DNA of 64,000 nt from Geoalkalibacter_A sp034189505 (GCA_034189505.1 JAXHUR010000004.1:4757-68756); one strand, 5' to 3'; shown: positions 7,778 to 17,255, numbered from the stretch's first letter. The notes: generated by a model not told the origin, from the letters alone. Numbers and translations: made by a program.

Positions 7778-10182
7778 ACCAGCTCCCGCTCGAAATTGAA
7801 GCTCGACGTTTGTGCCGGCGGGCGATCTTCTGCATAGGCCGCCAGGATCTGCTTGCCGCGCGGGGAGAAGGCGCCGACGTGGGCCAGGTCCACCACGAAG
7901 CGGTCCGCCCCCATGGCGCGCAGCTCCGCCAGATGACCGATCAGTGAAAAATCCGTCTCCGAGCTGATGGTGGTCAACCCTCCGCGGCTCTGTACGATAT
8001 ATTTTTCGTCGCGGTCGGAGACCACCGGCCGGTCCGAGCGCACCCCCCCGATATGAATGCGGGAAGTGATCAGCGGAATCTGCCCATGAACGGTGATCGC
8101 GGTCTCGACCCCCGTGTCGCGGCGCAGCAGCGCAGCCAGGTTCTCCCGGTCGTCCTCCGGGTAGAGGGTCACTTCCCCGCTCCCAAGATCCTTCCAGGCG
8201 GAGACGGCCTGCGAGTTGAGAGAAAACAGCCGGTATCCGGCCGTCAGTTTCAGCGCCTCCCGCTCCCGCACCCCGTCGAACAGTTCGAAATGCCCGAGAT
8301 TGTTGAGCCGGAAAGAATGAAATCCGGCTGAAACCAGGGCGCGCACCGCGTCCCTGGCCTGCTGCCAGGTTGTATCGAACAGGATGAAGGGCAGATCCCA
8401 GATGACCTGCTCGCGGCGGTTGCGCAGTTTCGCGGCGCCGGCGGCGATATCCGCGGCACGATGGGGGACCAGCGGTACGATGATCCGGTCGACCGTGGGA
8501 TCGTTGAGCAGGTGAAGGTCGCGTAAAGACCCCAATGCGACAGTCAGCCGTGCGTCTTTGGCGGCCGCTGCTTGTTTTTCCGGCAGCAGTGCGGCCTGGG
8601 CCTGTTCCAGATGGGCACGGCGCTGCTGCTCCCGGCCGTGGGCGATGAGCCCGCCCAGTTCCCCGTAGAAGGTCCGCCGGATTTCTTTGAGCTCCCGCGG
8701 CGGGATCACGACTGGCGGCAGATCGGCGGCGTGCAGCTCCGCCAGTTCCAGCGGCGTATCTCCTCCCCGTGCGAAAACTTCCTTGAGCGTCTCGGTGTTG
8801 AGCGGATTTTTGTGCGCCGCAAACGAGCTGACGTCGAACGAGCGCTCGAGGGTAACCTCGCCGCTTTGCGCTTTCAGCTGCAGCTGCCCGTTCTGCAATC
8901 TGACAGACAGGGAGATCGGAAGCGGCCGAGGAGCTGCACCCTTCAAACGGCGGCGGCATGCGGCGTCACTCAAGGTGAAGGCCTTTCGGGAAGAAACCTT
9001 GAACACCGCATCGCCTTTTTTGAATCGATTCTCGAAGGGCGAGGGCACATTGACCAGGGTGCCGCCGGGGGCCTGCTTGGCCGAGCGCCTGCCGACATTC
9101 AGCGTTTTGACGGTGAAGGCGGTGCCGGCCTGGTCGCTGCGCGGCTGGACCCGCAGCCGGTCGCCGACGTGCAGGGCATCGCGCGTCTTGAAGCTGATGG
9201 AGCTCCGACCGGCGGCGCTGATTTCACCAAGAAAGCGCCCGGTGGCGCCTTTGACGGAGGGCACCGCGATGTCGGTGGGGCGCGGGCCGGTGAGAAAACC
9301 GCGCGTCGGCAGCCGTCCGAAGGAGAGTTTGAGGGCCTGCTTGGCTTCGCGTACCGCGTCCTTGCGTTGTGCGGGGGCGGCGTCGATGACCTGGCGGTAG
9401 GCGCCGACCACGGCCGCCACGTACTCGGCGCTTTTCATGCGCCCTTCGATTTTGAGGCTGCCGACTCCGGCCGCTATGAGGTCCGGCAGCAGGTCGATGG
9501 CGCACAGATCGTTGGGCGAGAAATAATATCCCTGCTGCTGTTGATAGCGGTAGCGCCGGCGGCAGGGCTGGGCGCAGCGACCGCGGTTGCCGCTCTGCCC
9601 TCCAAGCCAGGAGGAGAAGTAGCACTGGCCGCTGAAGCTGAAGCACAGGGCGCCGTGAACGAAATGTTCCAGCTCGAGGCGGGTCTGTTTGCGGAGGGCG
9701 GCGATCTCTTCCAGCGTCAGTTCGCGCGCCAGCACCGCGCGGGAAAACCCGAGTTTTTCCAAAGTGCGCACTCCGGCCGCATTATGAATCGTCATCTGGG
9801 TCGAGGCGTGCAGCCGCAGGCCGGGGAAATGGGCGCGGGCCAGCCGCCACACCGCCGCGTCCTGCACGATGACGGCGTCCACTCCCAGGTGCTCGAGGTC
9901 GGCCAGGGTGCGGACGAGGGTCGGCAGTTCGGCTTCCTTGATCAGCGTATTGAGGGTGATGTAGATCCTGCGGCCGCGCTCGTGGGCGTAGTCGAGCATG
10001 TGATCGAGATCGTCGAAGGTGACGTTTTTGGCCTTGGCCCGGGCGCTGAATTCAGGCAGTCCGCAATACACCGCATCCGCGCCGTTTTCCATGGCGGCGA
10101 AAAAGGCTTCCAGGCTGCCCGCGGGAGAAAGAAGTTCCGGCCGGGACTCAGATCCACGGCGGGAGGTCGATGATCGACTCAT
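7774..10182 (-). CDS. U32 family protein (RlhA/YdcP-like)
   Basis: An 802-residue protein. Residues about 15-330 form the U32 barrel: ELLSPAGSLEAFFAAMENGADAVYCG at the N-terminus and the family signature around EHFVHGALCFSFSGQCYFSS, followed by NRGRCAQPCRR with conserved cysteines. A DUF3656-like middle region and extended C-terminal part follow. Members of this architecture include RlhA, which hydroxylates a 23S rRNA cytidine; old annotations call them collagenase-like peptidases. At about 150 residues longer than E. coli RlhA it may differ in target. The ATG overlaps the stop of the upstream DsbC-like gene, so the two are translationally coupled. Confidence 0.85.
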   Translation of the reverse strand: MSRSSTSRRGSESRPELLSPAGSLEAFFAAMENGADAVYCGLPEFSARAKAKNVTFDDLDHMLDYAHERGRRIYITLNTLIKEAELPTLVRTLADLEHLGVDAVIVQDAAVWRLARAHFPGLRLHASTQMTIHNAAGVRTLEKLGFSRAVLARELTLEEIAALRKQTRLELEHFVHGALCFSFSGQCYFSSWLGGQSGNRGRCAQPCRRRYRYQQQQGYYFSPNDLCAIDLLPDLIAAGVGSLKIEGRMKSAEYVAAVVGAYRQVIDAAPAQRKDAVREAKQALKLSFGRLPTRGFLTGPRPTDIAVPSVKGATGRFLGEISAAGRSSISFKTRDALHVGDRLRVQPRSDQAGTAFTVKTLNVGRRSAKQAPGGTLVNVPSPFENRFKKGDAVFKVSSRKAFTLSDAACRRRLKGAAPRPLPISLSVRLQNGQLQLKAQSGEVTLERSFDVSSFAAHKNPLNTETLKEVFARGGDTPLELAELHAADLPPVVIPPRELKEIRRTFYGELGGLIAHGREQQRRAHLEQAQAALLPEKQAAAAKDARLTVALGSLRDLHLLNDPTVDRIIVPLVPHRAADIAAGAAKLRNRREQVIWDLPFILFDTTWQQARDAVRALVSAGFHSFRLNNLGHFELFDGVREREALKLTAGYRLFSLNSQAVSAWKDLGSGEVTLYPEDDRENLAALLRRDTGVETAITVHGQIPLITSRIHIGGVRSDRPVVSDRDEKYIVQSRGGLTTISSETDFSLIGHLAELRAMGADRFVVDLAHVGAFSPRGKQILAAYAEDRPPAQTSSFNFERELV

Positions 10183-10916
10183 TCAGTCTCGCCCCCGTTG
10201 GCGGCACCACCCAGCAGCTCGCCCATGCGCTCGAGATCGGCGCCCGAGAGGTATTCGCCGTTGATCCAGTATTTGGGGGTGCCGCGAACGCCGAGCTTCT
10301 GCACCACCTGAAGATGCTCACCCAGGCGCCCGCTGTCCTGGAACTCCGGCAGCGGCTGATCATCGTAGCGTCCGGCCATGACATCTTCATAGACTTCGGC
10401 CGGATTATCGGCGGAGAGAATAAAGCGAACTTTCTCATCCGCCTCGGGGTGCATTTTAAGGGGCAGAAAAAAGATGTAGCGGGTGACGTCGTCGCGCTGG
10501 CTCAAAAATTCGCTCCCTTTGCGGCAGAACGGGCAGTCAGGGTCGGTGACCTCGATGACGGTGTTTTTCCCTGAGCCGATTTTCAGGGCTTTGTCGAGAT
10601 CGATTCCTTCGATTCGCTTCTCCATGACCTTCGCTTGCCGCTCGCGGGTGAGGCTGCGCCCCTTGGAATCGAAAAGCTCGCCCAGGAACAGCAGCTGCGC
10701 TTCGGGAGCGAAGTAAACGACGCGGTCGGGGGTGACCACCTCGAACACGCCGTCGATGGGCGTGGTGTGGATCGATTCCACCGGCATGGTTGGAAAGGTT
10801 GCATTCAGGGACCTGAGCGCCTCGGCAAGATCGCCGTTTTCTTCCTCGGCGGCCATGGCCGCAGTCACAGGGTTGAGCAGGGCAAAAGTTAAAATAAGCA
10901 CCAGCAGGGATTTCAT
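10179..10916 (-). CDS. DsbC-like periplasmic thiol isomerase
   Basis: A 245-residue exported protein. The signal peptide MKSLLVLILTFALLNPVTAAMA is followed by a DsbC_N-like dimerisation segment (VESIHTTPIDGVFEVVTPDRVVYF) and a thioredoxin domain with active site CPFC in EVTDPDCPFCRKG (about residue 130) and a cis-Pro loop VRGTPKYWING. The start at 10916 is fixed by an AAGGAG about 9 bases upstream; a longer frame to 11009 lacks any signal peptide. It probably rearranges disulfides in the periplasm. It overlaps the U32 gene by 4 bases, an arrangement with no obvious functional link. Confidence 0.88.
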   Translation of the reverse strand: MKSLLVLILTFALLNPVTAAMAAEEENGDLAEALRSLNATFPTMPVESIHTTPIDGVFEVVTPDRVVYFAPEAQLLFLGELFDSKGRSLTRERQAKVMEKRIEGIDLDKALKIGSGKNTVIEVTDPDCPFCRKGSEFLSQRDDVTRYIFFLPLKMHPEADEKVRFILSADNPAEVYEDVMAGRYDDQPLPEFQDSGRLGEHLQVVQKLGVRGTPKYWINGEYLSGADLERMGELLGGAANGGETE

Positions 10917-11035
10917 GCGATGGCTCCTTGATTTTTTGATTTTGTGGCTGTGCGGCATGGGAGTGACGACCCCGCGGCGGATACAGAGACCATGACACAA
11001 GGATAGCACAGGCCGTACTGCGGCGGAAATCGGAA

Positions 11036-11737
11036 TCAGAGCAGTCCCCGGTCGGCCAGAGACACATAGCGCCCGCTGCCGACCACGATGTGGTCGAGCA
11101 CGCGCACACCGACCAGTTCACCTACCTCTTTGAGCCGTTTGGTGATGTCGAGATCTTCGCGGCTCGGAGTGGGGTCGCCGGAAGGGTGGTTGTGAACGAA
11201 CAGCACGGCGGAGGCCGATTCGCGAATCACCGGCGCGAACACCTCGCGCGGATGAACGATGCTGGCCGTCAGGCTCCCTTCGGAGATGGGGATTTCCCGT
11301 ATCAGGCGGTTCTTGCTGTCGAGCAGCAGCGTGTAGAAAACTTCGCGTTTGTGGTCGCGCAGCCGCTCGTGGAAGGCGTGATAGACATCGGCGGAACTGG
11401 TAAAGCGGTCGCCGGGGCGCATGCGTGCGTCGCTGAAGCGGCGGGCGATTTCAAAAACGGCCTGAATCTCGGCCGCTTTGGCCGGCCCGATCCCCCGCAG
11501 GCGACAGATTTCCGAAACTCCGGCCGCGGACAGCCCCCGCAGTCCGTCGAAGGTGGCGAGCAGCTGGCGTGCGTGATCCAGGGCGCTGGTGCGGCTGCCG
11601 GCATCGCCGGTGCGCAGGATCAGCGCCAGCAGTTCGGCGTCGCTCAAAGCCTGGGCGCCGCGCCCGAGCAGCTTCTCGCGCGGCCGCTCCTCGACAGGCC
11701 AGTCCTTGATGCGACGGCCGACCTCGTTCTCCATCAT
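11036..11737 (-). CDS. radC: RadC family JAB/MPN-domain protein
   Basis: A 233-residue RadC. An N-terminal UPF0758 helix-hairpin-helix segment (LRGIGPAKAAEIQAVFEIA) precedes a C-terminal JAMM domain with HNHPSGDPTPSREDLDIT, which supplies the metal ligands. The cellular role of RadC is still unclear; a repair role was claimed and then doubted. The ATG at 11737 has GGAGGGGG upstream, so I prefer it over an ATG five codons earlier that lies inside that ribosome site. The same HNHPSG motif recurs at the N-terminus of the DinG protein at 59195-61732. Confidence 0.93.
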   Translation of the reverse strand: MMENEVGRRIKDWPVEERPREKLLGRGAQALSDAELLALILRTGDAGSRTSALDHARQLLATFDGLRGLSAAGVSEICRLRGIGPAKAAEIQAVFEIARRFSDARMRPGDRFTSSADVYHAFHERLRDHKREVFYTLLLDSKNRLIREIPISEGSLTASIVHPREVFAPVIRESASAVLFVHNHPSGDPTPSREDLDITKRLKEVGELVGVRVLDHIVVGSGRYVSLADRGLL

Positions 11738-11793
11738 GGTTTCCCCCTCCATTCGACATTAGAAATGCATGAACCTTTTTCCCTCACCCCCCG

Positions 11794-11847
11794 CCCTCTC
11801 CCGCTGGGAGAGGGAGCTGTTTCGCGCCTCCCCCCAGCGGGGGGAGG
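11794..11847. repeat. Two tandem GC-rich hairpins
   Basis: CCCTCTCCC-gct-GGGAGAGGG (11794-11814) and CCTCCCCCC-agc-GGGGGGAGG (11827-11847) are two perfect 9-bp stems with 3-base loops, 12 bases apart, in the gap between radC and the TauE-type gene. They look like a REP-type intergenic unit. They may also end transcription from the TauE gene, but no clear T-run follows. Confidence 0.7.
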
Positions 11848-11912
11848 TTGGGAGGGGGGAGTTGGCAGAAGAGAAAATTAGCCCGCCATTTGATCAGTGT
11901 CAATAATCTTCA

Positions 11913-12668
11913 TTAACCGAGCAGCAGCTTGAGAGCGAAGAGAAAGACGGTGATGGAGACGACCTTTTTGGTCCAGTCGTGCCCTTTGCTGATCGCCAGC
12001 CGCGTGCCGAGCCAGCCACCCAGGGCGTTGCCGACGCCGAGGGAGAGGCCCAGCGGCCAGTTGACCTGGTCATGCACCACGAACACCGCCAGCGCCAGCA
12101 CGGTAAAAACCAGCACCACAAACACCTTGATGGCGTTGATACGCACCAGGTCGAGGCCGTGGGCGAGCAGGGCGGTGATAATCAGAAAACCCACCCCCGC
12201 CTGCACGAAGCCGCCGTAAATGCCGATGAAGAAAAAGCTCACCACGATGACCGCGCCGCGCAGGCGTGTGATATGGAGAGGTTTGTCGTGCAATTTTTTG
12301 ACCGGGTCGATCAGCATGAAGATGAGGATGCCGATCATGATTGCGGCCAGGATCTGCTCAAAGAGGCGGTCATCAATATCCACCGCCCAGCGGGCACCGA
12401 GGTAGCTGCCTGCCAGCGCGGGCAGGGTGCACAGCAGCGCCAGTCCGGTCGGCAGCATCTTTTTCTGGCGAAAACCGCCGATGGCGGTAATGCTCTGGCA
12501 CAGAATCCCGATGCGGTTGGTGCCGTTGGCGACGCTGGCCGGCAGGCCGAGAAAGATCAGCATCGGCAGGGTCAGCAGCGAGCCGCCGCCGGCCAGTACG
12601 TTGATAACGCCGGTAAAGGCGCCGATCAGAAAAAGAGCGGCGGCCTGAAGAGCAAAGGGCGTGTCCAT
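11913..12668 (-). CDS. TauE/SafE-type membrane transporter
   Basis: A 251-residue polytopic membrane protein. GAFTGVINVLAGGGSLLTLP at the N-terminus and a matching half near residue 150 (GIYGGFVQAGVGFLIITALL) are the two internal repeats that define the TauE/SafE family. About eight membrane segments are visible. Members move sulfite, sulfoacetate or other organic anions; the substrate here is not known. The ATG shares one base with the tcdA stop (TGATG), so it is the last gene of a tatD-tcdA-tauE unit. A frame open upstream to 13019 is a shadow of tcdA. Confidence 0.88.
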   Translation of the reverse strand: MDTPFALQAAALFLIGAFTGVINVLAGGGSLLTLPMLIFLGLPASVANGTNRIGILCQSITAIGGFRQKKMLPTGLALLCTLPALAGSYLGARWAVDIDDRLFEQILAAIMIGILIFMLIDPVKKLHDKPLHITRLRGAVIVVSFFFIGIYGGFVQAGVGFLIITALLAHGLDLVRINAIKVFVVLVFTVLALAVFVVHDQVNWPLGLSLGVGNALGGWLGTRLAISKGHDWTKKVVSITVFLFALKLLLG

Positions 12669-13432
12669 CAGTTTTTTTCTCCCAGCAGAGTGCGGATCAC
12701 CTCGCCCGCCATGGTGAGCCCGAACAGGGGCGGGATATAGGAGGAACTGCCCAGGGGCGCGCGCAGGTCCTGGTAATCTGTCGGATCCTCGCCAGCGGGC
12801 GCCGCCGCGCAACGTCCCGCATGCAGCGGGCGGAACTCCTCGGTGGAATAGACGACCGGAACTCCGGAATCGATGCCGCGCCTGCGCAGGTTCTTGCGTA
12901 TAATGCGTGCCAGGCGGCAGTTGCGGGTTTTGAACAGGTCGGCCACATGGATGCAGGTGGGGTCGAGCTTGTTGGCGGCCCCCATGGAGGAGATGATGGG
13001 CAGCTTTCTGCGCTTGCATTCCTCGATCAGGTGCAGTTTGGCGCTGATGTGATCGATGCAGTCAAGAACGTAGTCGTAATGAGATTCCAGCAGCTGATCG
13101 CTGTTTTTCTCCAGGAAAAACTCCTGCACCGGGATGATCTCGGCGTCCGGGTTGATCTTTCTGCAGCGCTCCGCCATCTCCAGCGCCTTGGGACGGCCGA
13201 TCGTGTCATCCAGGGCATGGAGCTGACGGTTGATGTTGGAGGGATGAATGGTGTCGAAGTCGACCAGGGTCAGCTGGCCGACGCCTCCGCGCACCAGCGC
13301 CTCGGCGGCATAGCTGCCGACGCCGCCCAGTCCGAAGACGGCCACGCGGGCGGCCGCCAGGGTTTCAAGCCCTCTGCGACCGATCAGACGCTGCAGGCGG
13401 TCGAAGCGGGGTTGGGTGGTGAGTTCATCCAT
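12668..13432 (-). CDS. tcdA: tRNA threonylcarbamoyladenosine dehydratase TcdA
   Basis: A 254-residue ThiF/E1-like enzyme. The nucleotide-binding loop is VAVFGLGGVGSYAAEALVR (about residues 30-48). The TcdA-typical features DFDTIHPSNINRQLHAL, DCIDHISAK and the C-terminal GSSSYIPPLFGLTMAG are present. It cyclises t6A to ct6A in tRNAs that read ANN codons, using ATP. I chose the ATG at 13432 because GGAG lies 9 bases upstream; an ATG at 13450 is possible but its upstream sequence is poor. It sits between tatD and the TauE gene on the same strand. Confidence 0.92.
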   Translation of the reverse strand: MDELTTQPRFDRLQRLIGRRGLETLAAARVAVFGLGGVGSYAAEALVRGGVGQLTLVDFDTIHPSNINRQLHALDDTIGRPKALEMAERCRKINPDAEIIPVQEFFLEKNSDQLLESHYDYVLDCIDHISAKLHLIEECKRRKLPIISSMGAANKLDPTCIHVADLFKTRNCRLARIIRKNLRRRGIDSGVPVVYSTEEFRPLHAGRCAAAPAGEDPTDYQDLRAPLGSSSYIPPLFGLTMAGEVIRTLLGEKN

Positions 13433-13458
13433 GCGGGTCGACTCCATCATCTTGAATA

Positions 13459-14259
13459 TTAACCTGGATTATCCATGGAAACCAGGTTAAGAATGCGGCA
13501 GGCATTGGCGGTGGTGATGCGAGCGGTCTGCTCCAGGGACCAGCCGCGCAGTTCGGCCGCCCTGCATGCGATCAGCTTCAGCCAGGCCGGACGGTTGGTT
13601 TCCCCCCGGTGAGGGTGGGGAGCCATGTCGGGCGCATCCGTTTCCAGCACCAGCCATTCGGCCGGCAGTTCGCAGAAAACCTGTGGGGCGCGGCGGGCGT
13701 TGGGATAGGTCAGCACTCCGCCGAACCCGAGGGCAAAGTTCATCTCCACGGCCTGCCGGGCCAGCTCGACGCTGCCGGCAAACGCGTGCATAATTCCTCC
13801 GACTTGAGCGGCCTCTTCCTCCTTGAGAATCCCGAACAGCCGTCCCAGAGCCTTGCGGCAGTGAATGATCACCGGACGCTGAGCTGCAACGGCCAGCCGC
13901 AGCTGGGCACGAAAGGCACTTTCCTGCACCTCCATCGGTGGGAGGCCCGGATAGCCGTCAAGGCCGATCTCTCCCACGGCGACAACCTCAGGTCGTTCCA
14001 GCAGGTCAGACAGCCGTTCTGCACAGGAAGAATCCCATCGGTGAGCAGCCTGGGGATGAATCCCCGGCGCTGCGAGCGCGCCTTGGGTGGCCGCTGTGAC
14101 CGCCAGCAGACCGTCCCAGCTCTCATCCGTCACGCCGGGAAGCAGAAAGCGGGAGACGCCGCATTTATTGGCTTCGGCGACATGGCGCGCCAAATCCTCC
14201 CGCATTGCGGGGTGATCGAGATGAATGTGGGTATCGAGCAGAAGAGGCGGATCCGTCAT
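13459..14259 (-). CDS. TatD family metal-dependent hydrolase
   Basis: A 266-residue TatD-type amidohydrolase. Metal ligands are visible in LLLDTHIHLDHP (HxH), VGEIGLDGY (Glu), VIIHCRKA (His), MHAFAGS (His) and LVLETDAPDM (Asp). Family members are Mg2+-dependent DNases or exonucleases with roles in DNA repair and tRNA quality control. The ATG at 14259 has AGGA upstream; a GTG at 14277 is a weaker alternative. It is transcribed divergently from the MCP gene at 14383. It is not part of the Tat translocase despite the name. Confidence 0.88.
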   Translation of the reverse strand: MTDPPLLLDTHIHLDHPAMREDLARHVAEANKCGVSRFLLPGVTDESWDGLLAVTAATQGALAAPGIHPQAAHRWDSSCAERLSDLLERPEVVAVGEIGLDGYPGLPPMEVQESAFRAQLRLAVAAQRPVIIHCRKALGRLFGILKEEEAAQVGGIMHAFAGSVELARQAVEMNFALGFGGVLTYPNARRAPQVFCELPAEWLVLETDAPDMAPHPHRGETNRPAWLKLIACRAAELRGWSLEQTARITTANACRILNLVSMDNPG

Positions 14260-14382
14260 GGCAATGAATCCTAGCACAGGAGAATGCTCGTTGAAATGCT
14301 CTTTGCAGGTTGCGCCTTTGCAGGGAATGTGGTAGAAAAAACAGATAATTAATCCTATCTAACACCTTCAGGCGGGGCGAAT

Positions 14383-16065
14383 ATGGTCTCTCAACGTTCC
14401 CAGGATCTCAGTTATATCAAAAAAGTGATGCTTTTCACCCATGCGGTCGGCTTGGGGGTAGCCATTGTTTTCCCCTTTACGGCGCGGCCACTGCTGGGTC
14501 CGGTTGCTTACTCCCCGGGTTTCTGGGCCCTCTGCCTGGGGATGGGCTACTGCATCGGGGCGCTGAGTTTTTTTTTCGTGCGCGGGACGCTCAAAAAACA
14601 GCTGCGCTCTCAGTTGCGGCTGCTCGAGAGTATTGCCGGGCCGATGGAATTCTCCGGTGGGGAATCGGTTGAAGCCCTGCTTCTGGCGGTGGAGAACGCC
14701 GTCGAACGTGTCCGGCGCCTGGTGGGCGGCACCTACGGCGCCGTCAATGAACTGATCCCGCATTTTCGCACCCTGGCCGATTCGACCCGCTATCTCTCTG
14801 ACCGTACCCGTGAGGGGCTGGCCGCGGCGACCGCTTCCAACAAGGATGTCGCCGGGATGATGGAGAAACAGCAGCAGGTGCTTGAACAGCTCGAAAGCCT
14901 CTCCCATCGATCTCAGGATGAGGCCGCTCTTTCGCGGGAGCTGTCCGCTTCGCTGGAGGAGATGGCCGGTGCTATGGAGCGCACCCGGGTTAAATTCCAG
15001 GAGACCTCGCGCATCACGGAACAGATGACCACCAGCATCGCCAAGGTGCAGAGCCAGGCCGATGAAGTCATCAGCGCGGTTGGGAACACCACCCAGGATC
15101 TTGACACCCTTGGGGATTCCCTGGAAAAAATCCGCTGGGGCGCTTCATCGAGTTCCGAGGCGGCCGACCGGGTTAAAAACGACGCACGCGAGGGCCTTGA
15201 GGTTGTCAAAACCTCCATTGAAGAGATGGAGCGCATCGAGGAGGAGAGCCTCCGGGCCATCGACGCCATGAAGAGGCTCTCGGTGCAGACCGGCGAGGTT
15301 GCCAAGATCATTGAGGTGATCAAAGAGCTGGTGTCGGACACGGAGCTGCTGGCCTTCAATGCCGCCATCATCGCCGCCAAGGCCGGCGAAGAGGGGAAAG
15401 GATTTTCGGTGGTGGCCGAGGAGATTCGCGACCTGGCGGATCGCACCACCGCCAGCGCCCAGGATATTCACCGTATCGTGCGTGGTATCAGCGGCGATAC
15501 CCGGGAGGTGACCGTGGCAGTGGACGCCACCGCCAAGCGCATCGCCACCGGCAAAAAGCTCTCCCTCTCCACCGGCGAGGCGCTGCGCAAGATCATGGCC
15601 AGTGCGGTCGATGCCGCGGGGGCCTCCGAGCAGATCGCCCGCTTGACCGGAGAGCAGAACGAGCGTGCGCAGGGGCTTCTTGACCAGGCAGGCAAGAACC
15701 TCAACGCCGTCAAGTCCATGGCCATGGCTATGCAGAAGCAGCAGAGCGACCTGCGTGAGATCGAGGCGGGAGTCAACGATATGAAAGGCGCCTCGGATCA
15801 GATTGCCCGCGGCATGGAAGAGCAGGTGCGCGCCAACCACGAATTTGATTGCAGCCTCAATGAGCGCGAGAGCCAGATCAGGAAAGTCACCGAATCCACC
15901 CGCTACCAGATGGAGATCTCCAACAAAGTTTCCGAGCATTTCGGGCGTTCCGAGGAGCGCCTGCGGCGCAACGCCGAAAAAACTGCAGGGATTATCCGCG
16001 GGATCAGCGAGATGGAGCGTCTCACCGACGAGCTGCGCGAACTGGCGGAGGAGTTTCGCCTCTAA
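14383..16065 (+). CDS. Divergent chemoreceptor without a sensory domain
   Basis: A 560-residue MCP-type protein. Two membrane segments (about 16-36 and 46-68) are separated by only a short loop, so there is no periplasmic ligand domain. Long coiled coils and a signalling hairpin fill the rest. The tip reads SDTELLAFNAAIIAAKAGEE, which departs from the usual QTNLLALNAAIEAARAGE: the Glu equivalent to Tsr Glu385 is Ile and the Arg equivalent to Arg388 is Lys. Those positions matter for receptor trimers and CheA control in E. coli. It stands directly upstream of a TRAP transporter with a separate promoter between them, so a sensory link to that transporter is possible but unproven. Confidence 0.87.
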   Translation: MVSQRSQDLSYIKKVMLFTHAVGLGVAIVFPFTARPLLGPVAYSPGFWALCLGMGYCIGALSFFFVRGTLKKQLRSQLRLLESIAGPMEFSGGESVEALLLAVENAVERVRRLVGGTYGAVNELIPHFRTLADSTRYLSDRTREGLAAATASNKDVAGMMEKQQQVLEQLESLSHRSQDEAALSRELSASLEEMAGAMERTRVKFQETSRITEQMTTSIAKVQSQADEVISAVGNTTQDLDTLGDSLEKIRWGASSSSEAADRVKNDAREGLEVVKTSIEEMERIEEESLRAIDAMKRLSVQTGEVAKIIEVIKELVSDTELLAFNAAIIAAKAGEEGKGFSVVAEEIRDLADRTTASAQDIHRIVRGISGDTREVTVAVDATAKRIATGKKLSLSTGEALRKIMASAVDAAGASEQIARLTGEQNERAQGLLDQAGKNLNAVKSMAMAMQKQQSDLREIEAGVNDMKGASDQIARGMEEQVRANHEFDCSLNERESQIRKVTESTRYQMEISNKVSEHFGRSEERLRRNAEKTAGIIRGISEMERLTDELRELAEEFRL

Positions 16066-16095
16066 AGTTTGAATTTCAGAGGACAGAGATCATCC

Positions 16096-16124
16096 TTGAC
16101 CACAGCCATGTTACGGACTATTTT
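16096..16124 (+). promoter_or_regulatory. Candidate sigma-70 promoter for dctP
   Basis: TTGACC (16096-16101), a 17-base spacer and TATTTT (16119-16124) lie about 90 bases upstream of dctP in the gap after the MCP gene. The fit is good for -35 and moderate for -10. Confidence 0.5.
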
Positions 16125-16211
16125 GCATTAATCGATGTGACAAAGCTGTCTGAATTTCGACTGTTTCAGGTTTGAGACCAGGAAAAAATCGGTGCTGCAA
16201 AGGAGCTGCCC

Positions 16212-17255
16212 ATGTCCCGAAGATTGTTTAATTGGTTGATTGTTTTAGCTCTGATTGGTTTTATTATGCCTGCCGGAGCGACTGCGGAAGGTGATCCTCT
16301 TGCATCCTGGACGCCCGAGTTCGATCCGAGTGGCGCTCAATATACCTACATTCTCTCCAATGTCGACCATCCCTCCATCGAGGGAATCGCGGTTGGATAT
16401 CACATCCGCGACAAGGTGTGGGAGCGCTCCAAAGGGCGTCTTTATGTAGATTTTCGTCCTCTGGCACAATTGGGTGGCGAGCGCGACGTCCTGCAGAAGC
16501 TTAAACTGGGGGCCGTGCAGGGGATGCTCTGCTCATCGGTGGCGGCTGCCAACCTGGCGCCGGGGCTCGGCATCGTCAACCTTCCTTTCGTCATCAACAC
16601 TTTTGAAAAGCTGGAAGCGTTCCGCAACGACCCAGAGCTGTTCGAGCCTTTTTCGCAGGCTGCCGCTTCCCAGGGGGTGACTGCGGTGGACTTTACCGGC
16701 TACGGCAGCTATGGCTGGGCCTCCACTTCCCCGGTGAGAACTCTCGAAGAGGCGCGCGAGGTCAATTTTCGTATCGCCGAGGCACCGGTCAACACCGATT
16801 TGTATAAAGCCTGGGATATGAAGTTTACCGTCATGCCCTGGCCTGATGTGCCCCAGGCGCTGCAGACCGGGGTCATCGACGGGCTGGACCACACTCCTAT
16901 CGTGTGCGGCATTACCCGTAAATTCAATATCGCCCGTTATTTTACCCAGGTCGATTATGCGCAGGGGCTTTACATTCACCTGATGAACCGGCGCTGGTTC
17001 GACCGCCTGCCCGAAGATCTGCGCAAAATTCTGCTCGACACCATCCGCGAGGAGAGCGCCCGCGCCCGCAACCTGACCCAGCTGCAGCAGGAAGCGCAGA
17101 TCGCCGCCGCGCGCGAAGACGGGGTGACCTTTTACCAGCTTTCCGAACAGGACCGCCAGCGTCTCAAAGAGCTCGCTGCCCCGGTATATGAAAAATGGGG
17201 CAGGAAGATCGGTGAGGATTACCTGGCAAAAGTTCGCACGCGCCTGGGAGATTGA
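16212..17255 (+). CDS. dctP: TRAP transporter solute-binding protein DctP
   Basis: A 347-residue periplasmic binding protein with signal peptide (cleavage near GATA-E, about residue 26). The DctP fold is shown by RLYVDFRPLAQLGGERDVLQ, GAVQGMLCSSVAAANLAPGL and the ligand-binding VNFRIAEAPVNTDLYKAW, whose Arg normally binds a substrate carboxylate. The substrate is an organic acid that I cannot specify. dctQ and dctM follow, but a decayed second copy and a strong terminator lie between. The start follows a moderate ribosome site (aaaggagctgcccATG). Confidence 0.93.
   Translation: MSRRLFNWLIVLALIGFIMPAGATAEGDPLASWTPEFDPSGAQYTYILSNVDHPSIEGIAVGYHIRDKVWERSKGRLYVDFRPLAQLGGERDVLQKLKLGAVQGMLCSSVAAANLAPGLGIVNLPFVINTFEKLEAFRNDPELFEPFSQAAASQGVTAVDFTGYGSYGWASTSPVRTLEEAREVNFRIAEAPVNTDLYKAWDMKFTVMPWPDVPQALQTGVIDGLDHTPIVCGITRKFNIARYFTQVDYAQGLYIHLMNRRWFDRLPEDLRKILLDTIREESARARNLTQLQQEAQIAAAREDGVTFYQLSEQDRQRLKELAAPVYEKWGRKIGEDYLAKVRTRLGD

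Noticed and set aside
8572..10173. 533-codon open frame on the plus strand
   Set aside because: It is antisense to the U32 gene and has no recognisable motif.
11794..11847. GC hairpins as an unusual regulatory RNA
   Set aside because: They are simple perfect hairpins of a REP-like kind common in intergenic DNA and lack a T-run or conserved context.
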